Shown here: positions 23,911-32,499 of the stretch, piece by piece
Numbering within the stretch: the stretch's first letter is position 1
How the letters are laid out: each line of letters begins with the position of its first letter
Source: Candidatus Daviesbacteria bacterium
GTDB lineage: Bacteria > Patescibacteriota > Microgenomatia > Daviesbacterales > UBA10151
Assembly: GCA_028712705.1 (NCBI GenBank)
Contig: JAQTPP010000005.1
Coordinates: 1-45,757, forward strand
Direction: 5' to 3'
Length of the DNA stretch: 45,757 nucleotides
Notes under the pieces: model-generated
Database searches by the model: none
The model's input: only the letters and a program-made list of their open reading frames with translations
What the model was told of the DNA's origin: nothing
Position numbers and translations under genes: made by a program

Positions 23911-24651
23911 TTAAAATATTCGCCTCCAACGCTTAAACGCTTTAACATCAGAGGAATTTAATTTAAACCATTCACCAGTAAACATCTTGGAGGCAAATCT
24001 TTTATGCCAGTAATCTTCAATGTTGACTGGGTCATCTGTTTTGATTACGTGTATATATTCAAAATACTCTGGTTGGTTTAGATTATGATCATTACGACGT
24101 TGATCTAAATCTTTCGCTCTACCGATTCGGTAATGCTTCCCCCTCTTACCTAAATAAACATATCCAAAAGATTCATTTTCCAGAGTATCTTCTTCTCCAA
24201 TTTCAACGGTTTTAACTTTTTTAAGGTAAGCTCTACATAACTTAACTATATCCATATAGTTTTTATTTTCTGCATATTTCAGTAACTCAGTTAAGAATTT
24301 ACGTTTTCCTCCTAATCGACTAAAAAGACGTTGGAAAACAGCAACAGAGGAGAAATTTGAATCTTGAGTATGTTTTACTATCAACTCTCCTGCTACTGGT
24401 ACTCTCTCTAATTCTCGGGTAAGCAAAATAAATTGTTCAAATACACGCTCGTCACTAAAGGCTGGTCTTATAAAAGGGGTTGCTTTGACCCCAGCTTCAC
24501 GTTTGGCATCATTAAATCTAGGCCAATGCCTCTGCCATTCTGTATCATTAATACCTGTTTCATCTTTAAACCTGGATATGCCTAGAGGAGTACCTCCATT
24601 TTCCTTTGTAGTTCGACGTATTTCTTTTAAAATATCTTCTTTAGTCAGCAT
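23911..24651 (-). CDS. GIY-YIG nuclease-like protein with endonuclease-associated repeats
   Basis: 246 residues. Residues 1-125 hold two HNH/homing-endonuclease-associated repeats (KEIRRTTKENGGTPLGISRF and later RELERVPVAGELIV). The C-terminal domain begins FGYVYLGKRGKHYRIGRAKD, the GIY-YIG (Mug113/T5orf172-type) core, and continues with RRNDHNLNQPEYFEYIHVI and WHKRFASKMFTGEWF. Probably a DNA-nicking enzyme of a mobile element. Not adjacent to any intron seen here. Confidence 0.75.
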   Translation of the reverse strand: MLTKEDILKEIRRTTKENGGTPLGISRFKDETGINDTEWQRHWPRFNDAKREAGVKATPFIRPAFSDERVFEQFILLTRELERVPVAGELIVKHTQDSNFSSVAVFQRLFSRLGGKRKFLTELLKYAENKNYMDIVKLCRAYLKKVKTVEIGEEDTLENESFGYVYLGKRGKHYRIGRAKDLDQRRNDHNLNQPEYFEYIHVIKTDDPVNIEDYWHKRFASKMFTGEWFKLNSSDVKAFKRWRRIF

Positions 24652-24752
24652 AATCTATTAACAAGCAAGCTCTTGCTTCTGAACCTATTCTATCACAACC
24701 CTACCATTCTAGTGCGTACCACTTCTGTGGTAGTTCCTATGTAATTAGAGTT

Positions 24753-25016
24753 ATGAAACCAAAAACTTTAGACATAGGTGATTCAAAAGGGAGAAGATCA
24801 GAAAAGAAAGAATTTGCAGCAAAAATAGGTAAGCATTTGAGGGTTATCCGAAAAAGTAAAAAGATAAGCCAAGAGGATCTCTCGGAAAAAGCCGGATATT
24901 ACAGAACGTATGTTGGAAAAATTGAACAAGGTTTATATTCCCCTAGCACTCATACTATTTGGAGGCTATCTCATGCTTTGGGTATGTCTTTATCAGATTT
25001 CTTCAGAGGTTTTTAA
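24753..25016 (+). CDS. XRE-family HTH regulator
   Basis: 87 residues. The helix-turn-helix is IGKHLRVIRKSKKISQEDLS, EKAGYYRTYVGKIEQG, then TIWRLSHALGMSLSDFF, a textbook Cro/C1-type layout. The basic N-terminus (SKGRRSEKKEF) is extra. It may be the repressor of the integrated element, since it sits divergent from the GIY-YIG gene and just before the structured non-coding region. Confidence 0.85.
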   Translation: MKPKTLDIGDSKGRRSEKKEFAAKIGKHLRVIRKSKKISQEDLSEKAGYYRTYVGKIEQGLYSPSTHTIWRLSHALGMSLSDFFRGF

Positions 25017-25134
25017 CCTTATTATTTTACCAGTTGACAGTTTTGTGGTTTGCCTTTTAAAGTCATAATTAACAACTGAATAGTTTGGAATCTAAGGTTG
25101 GATTTTATCCAATCCCCAAACCCCTTAAATAAGG

Positions 25135-25188
25135 ACGGGACAAATTAGGTTTTACGATTTTCGTATTACTTAACTTGCCCCGTTTTTT
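25135..25188 (+). terminator. Terminator-like hairpin after the XRE gene
   Basis: ACGGGACAA at 25135-25143 pairs with TTGCCCCGT at 25175-25183 (one mismatch), followed by a run of six T. The loop holds a small inner hairpin, TACGA-TTT-TCGTA. Fits intrinsic termination of the XRE transcript. Confidence 0.65.
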
Positions 25189-25199
25189 GTTGGAAAAAT

Positions 25200-25252
25200 C
25201 AATCGGAAGTAGAAACCTGAGTTTTATCTTCCGATTGAGCTCAGGTTTTTTT
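25200..25252 (+). promoter_or_regulatory. Two mutually exclusive hairpins with T-run (attenuator-like)
   Basis: CAATCGGAAG (25200-25209) pairs with CTTCCGATTG (25228-25237), and AAACCTGAG (25213-25221) pairs with CTCAGGTTT (25240-25248). The order A-B-A'-B' means that both can form only as a pseudoknot, and the two-base gap between A' and B' makes that strained. The second hairpin ends in a seven-T run. The simplest reading is a switch between an antiterminator and a terminator. Confidence 0.55.
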
Positions 25253-25519
25253 GTGAAACGTGGGCTCCGTTTCTAAATAAGATAAAAGTGGACCAAGTTG
25301 GGTTGAAGTCCAGAAAAACTCATACCCGCGGTGGCCTGATAAATGAGTGGGCTAGTGAATGGCTTAACACCCACAAACTCATGACTAAGGGTCGCAATAA
25401 CAGAGTAAGTAGGTGTGGCAGGGATTAATAACGGCCAAGTGGCGGCCGCGATTGAAAGCTCTCTTTTATCTACTTATATTTTTTTGAGAACCCATGAGGG
25501 AAATAAGCCAATAAGAAAT
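25253..25519. other. Structured stretch without a convincing gene
   Basis: Holds short hairpins: GAAACG-TGGGCTC-CGTTTC (25255-25274), ACTCAT...ATGAGT (about 25318-25350) and GTGGG...CCCAC (about 25348-25375), plus GCGGCCGC near 25441. A reading frame from 25415 exists, but its first 35 residues look random. The stretch could be a small RNA, a leader for the operon that follows, or element DNA used in replication or integration. Confidence 0.4.
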
Positions 25520-25678
25520 ATGAAAAGTCGACAAAGTGACAAAAAGAAAACAAAACAAGTCCGTATAGATGCCGGACTACATAAGCAACTCAAAATTAAA
25601 GCAGCAACCGAAAACACCCGTATTAAAACGCTTATAGAGGGATGTTTGGCGGATTTACTGGAGGTCAAAAATGACTAG
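25520..25678 (+). CDS. Small ribbon-helix-helix-like protein
   Basis: 52 residues from ATG at 25520; an upstream GTG-type extension is not convincing. KTKQVRIDAGLHKQLKIKAA followed by TENTRIKTLIEGCLADLLE is the strand-helix-helix pattern of plasmid and phage RHH proteins. Its stop overlaps the next gene by eight bases. A copy-control or antitoxin-like role is possible. Confidence 0.6.
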   Translation: MKSRQSDKKKTKQVRIDAGLHKQLKIKAATENTRIKTLIEGCLADLLEVKND

Positions 25679-25913
25679 ACTTACAAAAGAATCCGCCTTT
25701 AAGTTGCAGAGAATATTATCAAAACGTTTCGGCAGAGAGCTTTCTGAAACTGAACTTGAGCAAGCTTACGAAGCTTTAATGGGTTTTGCTGAAGCATTAA
25801 TAGATTTAGATACTCCGGAGACAGAACCAACACCAAAACCATCTATAAAACTCCGCACAAGATTAAATCACCCTATTGCAAACAGTAAAGAAAGTGTTTT
25901 ACAGTATGTATAG
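25671..25913 (+). CDS. Small unknown protein of the integrated element
   Basis: 80 residues: a helical acidic/basic half (LQRILSKRFGRELSETELEQ) and a Pro/Thr-rich linker (TPETEPTPKPSIKL). No family recognised. Overlaps the RHH-like gene, so it is translated as part of the operon leading to the recombinase. Confidence 0.55.
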   Translation: MTRLTKESAFKLQRILSKRFGRELSETELEQAYEALMGFAEALIDLDTPETEPTPKPSIKLRTRLNHPIANSKESVLQYV

Positions 25914-25932
25914 ACTTGATAATGGTTCTCGT

Positions 25933-26112
25933 ATGAAAAAAGGATTAATAACAATTAAAGAAGCTGCTGAATTATTCGGAGTAAGTATACAAACTATCAG
26001 AAGATGGGATAAATCAGGCAAGCTAAAAGCAGTCCGCCACCCCATGAATAACTACCGCCTTTACCGATTAGTTGATATTAAAAAGATTGCAGAAAAGATA
26101 GGAGAAAAATGA
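25933..26112 (+). CDS. Excisionase/MerR-type DNA-binding protein
   Basis: 59 residues from ATG at 25933. LITIKEAAELFGVSIQTIRRW followed by KSGKLKAVRHPMNNYRLYRL is the winged-helix DNA-binding domain of MerR/Xis proteins. Its stop overlaps the ATG of the serine recombinase (ATGA), so it is translationally coupled. Likely the directionality factor or regulator of that recombinase. Confidence 0.82.
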   Translation: MKKGLITIKEAAELFGVSIQTIRRWDKSGKLKAVRHPMNNYRLYRLVDIKKIAEKIGEK

Positions 26113-27713
26113 ACGACTTTATTGCTCTAACATACGAGAGAGTTTCAACTGATGACCAAGTACAAACTAAATCCTGTGATGACCAGCAGTCAGTTAATAA
26201 TAAATTTATTGCTTCACAGGGCTGGAAACTGGCAGAAAACGGCGATTATAGGGACGAAGGCATATCTGGCTCTTCTCTGGAAAGACCCGGCTTACAAGAA
26301 TTGCTTATTAGATGCCAAGAAGATAAAACAATCAAAGCTGTAATTATTACTGAATCTGATCGTATCGCTAGAGGTAATCTTGCTTATATCTTTATCAGGG
26401 AAGCATTAAAGAAATGCGGGGTCAAAATGATAGCTGTTACCCAGCCTATGATTGACGACTCTGACGAAGGTGAAATGATCGGAGAAATTATGGGGGCGGT
26501 TAATGGCTTTCTATCCAGAATAACAAGGCGTAAATCCATGCGTGCTGCTGATGAAAAAGCAGGCCGTGGTTGGTATCCGACTAAAGCGCCAACGGGCTAT
26601 ATAAACGTTAATATAGGTTCAGAAGAAGAACCAAACAGAGTAATTCAGATTGATGAAGAAAAAGCACCTTATATCAAACAAATACCTAGGCTATATAACC
26701 AAGGCTTATCTTATGATGAAATTTCAGATAAATTAGCAGAGCAAGGATTAAAAGGAAATGCCGGAGGTCAGGTCTCGCACGAACACATAAGAAAAATCCT
26801 ATTCAACGACTTTTATCTAGGCGAGTTTGCTTGGAGAGGAAAAAGATACCGAGGCAACCACCCTCCTCTATTTAATTACCTTGAAGTACAAAAAGCTAGA
26901 AATAGATCAAAAGAAAAAGGTCATATTCATACCTCTAATCAAGATTTCAAAGATAAACTTATTTACAAGAAATTAAACTTTTATTGTGCTACTTGCCTAG
27001 ATTGCAGAATTACAGGTGAGTGCAAAACGAAACTATATAAAAGAAAAGCGAGGTTAGCAGAGTATATTTTTTATCACTGCACTAAATCAAAAGGCGGCTG
27101 GAAACAATGCACTCAACCCTGCATAAACCGCGATGATCTAATAACAGAGTTTGCAAATAAGGCAGTTAAACCTATTGAGATTGATGAGGAGCTGACAGAA
27201 TTTATGCTGGAAGAGATGGATAAAGAATATGTTCAAAAGAAGGAGGAAAGACAGAAGCTACTTGATTCTATCGATAGGCGTTTAGGGCAAGTAGATACCG
27301 AGCTAAAGAATCTTTTTGAGATGAGAATTTCCGGCAAGATTTATGCCACAGAAGATAAAACACAGGATGAAATTTATGAAGAATACAGACTTGATAAAGA
27401 AATGGAACGTAAGAGACTTTTATCAACTAAGGTTAAACTCGAAAAAGACAGCTTGGATTGGAAGAAAAAAGCTTCGAACTTCTTTTTAGATTGTCAAAAC
27501 AGTGTAAATAAGTTTTTGAAATCCACAGATGAAAAAAGATACCGATTTTTAAGGCGGATAACTTCGAACGTGTTGCTAGATAACAAACAGCTTGTTGTAA
27601 CGCACCAATTCCCATTTAATTTACTCTCAGAATCTGACCATATCCAACTTGGCTCCCCCGCGTGGATTCGAACCACGAACCTTCTTCTTAACAGGAAGCC
27701 GCTCTACCATTGA
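26109..27713 (+). CDS. Large serine recombinase, ends inside tRNA-Asn
   Basis: 534 residues. Resolvase domain with the nucleophile Ser13 (YERVSTDDQ), then YRDEGISGSSLERPGLQELL and ITESDRIARG; the recombinase domain covers residues 170-290; a zinc ribbon follows (CATCLDCRITGECK...YHCTKSKGGWKQCTQPC); then a coiled coil. The last 20 residues (SPAWIRTTNLLLNRKPLYH) are encoded by the antisense of tRNA-Asn, so the gene end was set by integration next to, or into, that tRNA. Probably the integrase of the element between about 23 and 27.7 kb. Confidence 0.9.
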   Translation: MNDFIALTYERVSTDDQVQTKSCDDQQSVNNKFIASQGWKLAENGDYRDEGISGSSLERPGLQELLIRCQEDKTIKAVIITESDRIARGNLAYIFIREALKKCGVKMIAVTQPMIDDSDEGEMIGEIMGAVNGFLSRITRRKSMRAADEKAGRGWYPTKAPTGYINVNIGSEEEPNRVIQIDEEKAPYIKQIPRLYNQGLSYDEISDKLAEQGLKGNAGGQVSHEHIRKILFNDFYLGEFAWRGKRYRGNHPPLFNYLEVQKARNRSKEKGHIHTSNQDFKDKLIYKKLNFYCATCLDCRITGECKTKLYKRKARLAEYIFYHCTKSKGGWKQCTQPCINRDDLITEFANKAVKPIEIDEELTEFMLEEMDKEYVQKKEERQKLLDSIDRRLGQVDTELKNLFEMRISGKIYATEDKTQDEIYEEYRLDKEMERKRLLSTKVKLEKDSLDWKKKASNFFLDCQNSVNKFLKSTDEKRYRFLRRITSNVLLDNKQLVVTHQFPFNLLSESDHIQLGSPAWIRTTNLLLNRKPLYH

Positions 27714-27724
27714 GCTACAGGGGA
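27653..27724 (-). tRNA. tRNA-Asn(GUU), probable attachment site
   Basis: Acceptor TCCCCTG/CGGGGGA, D-stem GCTC/GAGC, anticodon stem GCTTC/GAAGA (outer pair mismatched) around loop CTGTTAA (anticodon GTT), T-stem CGTGG/CCACG with TTCGAAT, G73. The serine recombinase reading frame overlaps all but the first eleven bases of this tRNA from the other strand. CCA is not encoded. Confidence 0.93.
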
Positions 27725-27725
27725 A

Positions 27726-28180
27726 TATTACATTAATTTAAAATTTACAATGTACAATTTACAATTAATTTTTAAAGTGCTAACTATTAATTTTAGTTTT
27801 CTTAATAATTGCAGTCAAAATTTTAATGATCTCTTTATTTTCTTCTAAGAGAACTTCTAATCTTGACTTGGAGATTATACCTACTTCTGCAATCATTCTC
27901 AACCAATATTCAGTTTCTCTGGCTTCCTTGAGTGCTACAGTCAAACCATAAATAAATTCTTTTCTTGAACCTGCATTTTGGGCTTCTTCAGTATTAGCTC
28001 CAATACTGGTACCACATCTAATCAATTGGTTTCCTGTAGCAATTCCGGCAGAATTTCTAGGTAAGGACATCACCAATTTAACAACCCTTACTCCAAAATC
28101 AAATGTTCTCTCTCGAATGTCAAAAACCTTGTCCTCCGAGCCTGAATTGTACATTTTACATTATACATTGTACATTATCT
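27726..28180. mobile_element. Inverted-repeat unit carrying a four-helix-bundle gene, unit 1
   Basis: Left flank (27726-27776) contains TACAATGTACAATTTACAATT; right flank (28144-28180) contains AATTGTACATTTTACATT and TACATTGTACATTATC, the reverse complement of the same TACAATGTACAAT pattern. The gene between is of the 23S rRNA intervening-sequence type. Similar flanks without a gene occur at 38205, and with a gene at 42726. Confidence 0.5.
27780..28154 (-). CDS. Four-helix-bundle protein (23S rRNA IVS family)
   Basis: 124 residues, the full family length. Conserved segments: IRERTFDFGVRVVKLVMSLP, GNQLIRCGTSIGANTEEAQNA (the R-x-x-x-S-x-x-A-N-x-x-E signature) and LTVALKEARETEYWLRMI. Proteins of this family are found inside intervening sequences of 23S rRNA genes and as stand-alone genes; their action is unknown. 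The first codons lie in the right-flank repeat of the unit. Confidence 0.82.
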   Translation of the reverse strand: MYNSGSEDKVFDIRERTFDFGVRVVKLVMSLPRNSAGIATGNQLIRCGTSIGANTEEAQNAGSRKEFIYGLTVALKEARETEYWLRMIAEVGIISKSRLEVLLEENKEIIKILTAIIKKTKINS

Positions 28181-28196
28181 TTAGGAGGTGATAACC

Positions 28197-28385
28197 GTGT
28201 ACAAACAAATCAGTCAGTATTTCAAAAATCATGTTTATTATAACTCTGCTGTTCATATCTTGGTTGGGATAGGTGTAGGCATACTTTTAACTTACCCTTT
28301 GGCAGGCGCTCACCCTGTCCGCTGGGGACTGGGATTTTTGGCTTTGGGAATCTTAGGACACCTTTGTCCTTTGGTTAAAAAATAA
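28197..28385 (+). CDS. Small membrane protein, 62 residues
   Basis: Starts at GTG 28197, seven bases after AGGAGGTGAT, the strongest ribosome site on this strand; an earlier GTG at 28188 is part of that site. Two hydrophobic segments: AVHILVGIGVGILLTYPLAG and WGLGFLALGILGHLCPLV. No family known. Operon with the next gene, 38 bases later. Confidence 0.68.
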   Translation: MYKQISQYFKNHVYYNSAVHILVGIGVGILLTYPLAGAHPVRWGLGFLALGILGHLCPLVKK

Positions 28386-28423
28386 TCGGGAACATATTTA
28401 ACTTAAGAAAGGAGGTGAAAAAT

Positions 28424-28675
28424 ATGAATCCTAATAAAACAGGCCTTGCCTTAGGTGGTCTTATGGGATTGTGGCATTTTGTCTGGGGACTGTTTGTTGC
28501 TTTTGGGATGGCCCAGGTATTGCTGGATTGGATCTATTCTTTGCATTTTTTGAATAATCCATTCATAGTCCAAAGCTTTAATGCAGTAGTGTGGCTTACT
28601 TTGGTAGTAGTAACAGCAGTAGTAGGTTATATCTTTGGCTATGTTTTTGCCGTAATTTGGAATAAGCTTCATTAA
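28424..28675 (+). CDS. Small membrane protein, 83 residues
   Basis: Starts at ATG 28424 after AAAGGAGGTGAAAAAT. Two membrane helices (LGGLMGLWHFVWGLFVAFGMA and VVWLTLVVVTAVVGYIFGYV) with LLDWIYSLHFLNNPFIVQ between them; this type recurs in CPR genomes without assigned function. Same operon as the 62-residue protein. Confidence 0.72.
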   Translation: MNPNKTGLALGGLMGLWHFVWGLFVAFGMAQVLLDWIYSLHFLNNPFIVQSFNAVVWLTLVVVTAVVGYIFGYVFAVIWNKLH

Positions 28676-28720
28676 TAAAGCTTGCGAGCTAATCGCTCTA
28701 AAAATCAACAAATAGAGGTT

Positions 28721-28801
28721 TTATTCTAAATAGTTTCTTAACTTTTAAGCTAGAGGATTTAATACCTTATCTAAATGAACCTTTAAAAGTTCTCTGGTGG
28801 C
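28721..28801 (-). pseudogene. Remnant of rpoD C-terminal part, internal deletion
   Basis: On the minus strand the frame reads [18 protein letters not shown], stop, KLRNYLE, stop. The intact rpoD, whose 3' end lies 770 bp away, has [18 protein letters not shown] and ends KKLRDYLE. So this is a broken copy of the rpoD 3' end with region 4 (about 60 residues) deleted. Confidence 0.75.
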
Positions 28802-28833
28802 TTTAGAGCATTTAAAAAATTTTTATCTTACAG

Positions 28834-28862
28834 TTGACGGATATTTGATTTAACGGTATAAT
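28834..28862 (+). promoter_or_regulatory. Promoter of the RlpA-like gene
   Basis: TTGACG, 17 bases, TATAAT. Transcription would start near 28869, giving a leader of about 115 nt before ATG at 28984. That is unusually long for this genome and holds small hairpins such as GAAG-ggaatt-CTTC. Confidence 0.8.
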
Positions 28863-28983
28863 ACGCAACGCAAGGTAAGTGATGCTAGAACTCTTCTGAG
28901 TACGCCGCTGAAAATTCGGAGGGCTATGAAGGGAATTCTTCTTTATCGGCTACTTGTCGTTTAAGTTTTCCCTTTTAATATTC

Positions 28984-29589
28984 ATGGTAGAAAGAAGATT
29001 CAGATTAATAGTACCTACTGCTTTGTTGGCGCTTTTGCTGCTGAGCAGTGGCGGCAAACCATCAGAGATTGATGCTGCTGAAACAGAAGTTATCAGTGAA
29101 ATTACTCCAGAAAGTTTGGTTAAACGTTACCATGAAGTTCTAGATTCAATACCTGAATTAACATCCAACCCCGAGCCAGATCCAATAGAAAAAAATCCAG
29201 CTTTAGTTATGGAAGGTCCAGCTAGTACTTATTCAGTAGAAGGATGCCTTGGTTGCAGACCAGATAGAATAATGGCTAACGGAGATCTCCTAGATGACAG
29301 CAAGCTTACTTTAGCTGCTCCGGAAGAATTTCCCCTCAATACCTATGTTCTGATAGAGAATATTACAGATAATGATAATGAATCCCCTGATAATAGGGGC
29401 GGGGTAGTAGCTATGGTGACTGACAGGAGCGGATTCCCAAAAGGGAGAATAGCAGATCTAACATTAACCACAAATCATTTTGTACTTGGGGGCCAACCAT
29501 TGCCTCAAGGAAAAACACTCATAGTAAGGCTGACTGGTTTAGGACCAGTCGGATCTGTTTCAAATAATTCTATTCCAAATAATCCCTGA
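28984..29589 (+). CDS. Secreted RlpA-like double-psi beta-barrel protein
   Basis: 201 residues from ATG at 28984; a TTG at 28954 is less likely. A signal peptide or anchor ([17 protein letters not shown]) is followed by an acidic linker and an RlpA/3D-like barrel: [70 protein letters not shown]. RlpA-type domains bind or cut peptidoglycan; the conserved D-R-G-F/D-L arrangement is seen. Overlaps the convergent rpoD end by 20 bases. Confidence 0.78.
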   Translation: MVERRFRLIVPTALLALLLLSSGGKPSEIDAAETEVISEITPESLVKRYHEVLDSIPELTSNPEPDPIEKNPALVMEGPASTYSVEGCLGCRPDRIMANGDLLDDSKLTLAAPEEFPLNTYVLIENITDNDNESPDNRGGVVAMVTDRSGFPKGRIADLTLTTNHFVLGGQPLPQGKTLIVRLTGLGPVGSVSNNSIPNNP

Positions 29590-30661
29590 GTTTTTTAGCC
29601 CGGGTGGGGTGTTTTAGTTTTCTAATGGCTTTTGCCTCTATTTGCCTAATACGCTCCCTGGTTACTCCAAACTCTTTCCCAACTTCTTCCAAAGTCCGCT
29701 GTTTCCCATCTTCCAATCCAAAACGAAGTTGTAGAACTCTTTTTTCCCTGGGAGAAAGACTATTCAACACTTCATCAAGGTGAACCTTCAAAAGTTCCCG
29801 GGTGGCTTGCTCGTCCGGTTGCAATCCCTGATCGGCAATAAAATCCCCTAAATGAGAGTCTTCTTCATCTCCCACCGGCGTTTCCAGAGAGGTTGGCTCC
29901 TGTGAAACCTTAATAATTTCCCGGGCTTTACTCTCGTCAATTCCCAGCGCTTTAGCAACTTCTTCCGGGGCCGGCTCCCTGCCCAACTCCTGCATGAGTC
30001 TCCTTTGAGTTCTATTAAATCTGTTTATTGTTTCAACCATATGTACAGGAATACGGATAGTCCTGGCCTGGTCAGCGATTGCCCTGGTGATAGCTTGCCT
30101 GATCCACCAAGTGGCATAGGTTGAAAATTTATAGCCTCTTCTCCAGTCATACTTATCAACCGCCCTCATCAAACCGATATTGCCTTCTTCTATTAAATCC
30201 AAAAGACTCATTCCGCGCCCCACATATTTCTTGGCAATAGATACAACCAACCTTAAATTGGCGCTGATTAACTTATCCCGGGCTCTCTGCTCATTTTTTT
30301 CGGCTCTTTTTGCTAAATCTATCTCGTCTTGCGCTGTGAGAAGCGGAATCTTGCCTATGTCGCGTAGATACTGCCGGACAGGATCGGTAACCGAACCGCC
30401 TTCCAGAGTTGATAATACTTCCAACTCTTTTTCCAGCTCTGTAGCAGTCTTAGTATCTGCTTCAAGCTCTTCTGCTGTATTTTCAAATACATCAATATTT
30501 TCATTGATTAATTTGACATAAAATTCATCCAGCTGCTCTATTACTTCTTCAGGCTTAGGGAAAACTACCAGAATCTCTTCCTGGGTCACAAATCCCCGGT
30601 TTTCCCCTAGTTTAATAAGCTTCTTTATATCCAGCGGTGTTTGTTTTTTGATTTTAGCCAT
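29570..30661 (-). CDS. rpoD: Primary RNA polymerase sigma factor
   Basis: 363 residues, short for RpoD because region 1.1 is small. Region 1.2 [16 protein letters not shown], region 2 with [20 protein letters not shown] (core and -10 recognition), region 3 [14 protein letters not shown], and region 4 helix-turn-helix [20 protein letters not shown] for -35 recognition. It directs transcription from the TTGACA/TATAAT promoters seen here. Downstream of dnaG, as in many bacteria; a TATAAA box lies eight bases before ATG. Confidence 0.96.
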   Translation of the reverse strand: MAKIKKQTPLDIKKLIKLGENRGFVTQEEILVVFPKPEEVIEQLDEFYVKLINENIDVFENTAEELEADTKTATELEKELEVLSTLEGGSVTDPVRQYLRDIGKIPLLTAQDEIDLAKRAEKNEQRARDKLISANLRLVVSIAKKYVGRGMSLLDLIEEGNIGLMRAVDKYDWRRGYKFSTYATWWIRQAITRAIADQARTIRIPVHMVETINRFNRTQRRLMQELGREPAPEEVAKALGIDESKAREIIKVSQEPTSLETPVGDEEDSHLGDFIADQGLQPDEQATRELLKVHLDEVLNSLSPREKRVLQLRFGLEDGKQRTLEEVGKEFGVTRERIRQIEAKAIRKLKHPTRAKKLRDYLE

Positions 30662-30699
30662 ATTTTTTATAATCGCTTCGCTTCTTGTAGCGCGTTGCG

Positions 30700-32475
30700 T
30701 TATAAATTCTTCAATTTTACCGATAAATCTCTGGCTTTTTTACTAAGAGATTCTACTACTTCCAGTTTACCAAACTCCTGCGCATTTTTAATTTCCAAAG
30801 ATAATTTCTCCAGAGATGCCTTGATTAAAGCTTTTTTAAGTTCCGATACAACCCCGTCAAGCTCTTTTCTCCAAAATCCCTCATCAACCAGCCTTCTGTC
30901 GAGTTCTACTAAGTATAATCTATCTATCTCTGATAGCAATTCTTTTGGCAAATTTATAACAAATTCATTAATATTAAAAGCCTTGCTTTTAAAAGATATT
31001 GAATCTAAATACAATACCAAAAGTACATAAAGTTGGCGCCATTTCTCTGCCAGGAATAATGTCTCCGGAAAACTTGGGATAAAAACTAAATCTTTTGGCG
31101 GATGCAAAAGCAGGGCGATTAAATATTCTTCCAACAGTTCCCTTCTTGATTTGGATGGTACGATATCATCCTCGGCAGCTGTTTTTTGGAAAATTGCGGT
31201 ATAGCTTTGTGAGGTCGATTTGCGGATTTTTTCAACGCCGTCTCGTACAATTTTCTCTTCTGTTTTTAGGAAAGCTGACAATCTTTGAATATAACGTTCC
31301 CTAACCAGGTCATCGGTGATTTTAGCCCAAATAGGCATCAGCTCTTCTCCGATCTTTTTCAAATCGCTCGGATTTTTGCTGTCATATCTTTTAGCAATAG
31401 ACGTTAGGTAATAATCGTAAATTGGCACCGCCTCTATTATAGCTTTCTGCCAGATAGCCGGATCGGCCTTGACTGCCTGCGCAGCATCTTTGTCTCCTTC
31501 AAGCTGGATCACTTTGATATTTAATCCTGCCTTATCCGCCATCTCAATCCCGCGACGGCTGGCACTATCCCCTGCCAGATCCATATCAAAACCCAACAGC
31601 AAGCTTTCCGTATACTTTTTAATTAGATCAATTTGTCCTTCTGTCAACGCAGTACCTTTGGAAGCAACTATATTTTTGAATCCTGCCTGAAAAGATAAAA
31701 TCGTGTCCATTTCCCCTTCTACCAGAATCGCTTCTTTTTTGTTTCTGATTTCTCCTTTGGCCAAATTAAGGCCAAATAAAAAACTGCCTTTGTCAAAAAT
31801 CGGGGTCTGAGGAGTATTTATGTATTTTGGTTCGGCATGATACAGGACCCGACCCGAAAATCCTCTTAATTTATCTTTGCTATCAAACAGCGGATAGGTA
31901 ATCCTGCCTCTAAACCGGTCATAACTGTCGGATTTTGAGGCAACCCCGAGACCCGATATCACGATTTCCTGGGTGCTAAATCCTCTCTTAAGTAAAAATT
32001 TAGTCAGGGATTCCCAGGAATTAGGAGCATATCCTATGCCAAATTGGGAAATTGTTTCAAGACTCACACCTCTATCTTGCAAGTACTCCAAAGCCTTTTT
32101 GCCTAATGGGTGTTTAGTTAAAATATAGTGGAAAAATTCCTGGGCTTTAAGATTGACTTCAAATAGTCTTTCTTTAAAATCTTTTTTGTCAGGGGATTTT
32201 TTTAAGGCCACTCCGGCTTTATTAGCCAGTATTTCCAGCGCCTCCTTGAATTCCATACCTTCTTTTTCCATCAAGAAAGTAAAGACATCTCCACTTTTTT
32301 GACAGCCAAAACATTTGAAAATCTGGCGCTCTGGTGAAACTATAAATGAAGGTGTTTTCTCGTTATGAAAAGGGCAATTTGCTTTAAAATTAACACCGGC
32401 TTTTTTTAAAGGAAGATATTCCGAGATTAAATCTACAATATTAATTTTTTCTTTAATCAGTTCGGTGTCATCCAT
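30700..32475 (-). CDS. dnaG: DNA primase
   Basis: 591 residues. CHC2 zinc site [11 protein letters not shown]...[11 protein letters not shown] at residues 40-65; catalytic core with [56 protein letters not shown] and [20 protein letters not shown] with the metal-binding Glu and Asp-x-Asp. Makes RNA primers for replication and binds DnaB through its C-terminus. Followed after 38 bases by rpoD, the macromolecular synthesis operon. Confidence 0.96.
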   Translation of the reverse strand: MDDTELIKEKINIVDLISEYLPLKKAGVNFKANCPFHNEKTPSFIVSPERQIFKCFGCQKSGDVFTFLMEKEGMEFKEALEILANKAGVALKKSPDKKDFKERLFEVNLKAQEFFHYILTKHPLGKKALEYLQDRGVSLETISQFGIGYAPNSWESLTKFLLKRGFSTQEIVISGLGVASKSDSYDRFRGRITYPLFDSKDKLRGFSGRVLYHAEPKYINTPQTPIFDKGSFLFGLNLAKGEIRNKKEAILVEGEMDTILSFQAGFKNIVASKGTALTEGQIDLIKKYTESLLLGFDMDLAGDSASRRGIEMADKAGLNIKVIQLEGDKDAAQAVKADPAIWQKAIIEAVPIYDYYLTSIAKRYDSKNPSDLKKIGEELMPIWAKITDDLVRERYIQRLSAFLKTEEKIVRDGVEKIRKSTSQSYTAIFQKTAAEDDIVPSKSRRELLEEYLIALLLHPPKDLVFIPSFPETLFLAEKWRQLYVLLVLYLDSISFKSKAFNINEFVINLPKELLSEIDRLYLVELDRRLVDEGFWRKELDGVVSELKKALIKASLEKLSLEIKNAQEFGKLEVVESLSKKARDLSVKLKNL

Positions 32476-32499
32476 AGATTTGCAATAATCCCAAAGGTC

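Noticed and set aside
25200..25252. A stable H-type pseudoknot
   Set aside because: The two-base link cannot span the ten-base stem; alternative hairpins are more likely.
28869..28983. A known c-di-GMP or c-di-AMP riboswitch in the RlpA leader
   Set aside because: Tempting because such leaders precede wall genes, but the conserved motifs of those classes were not found.
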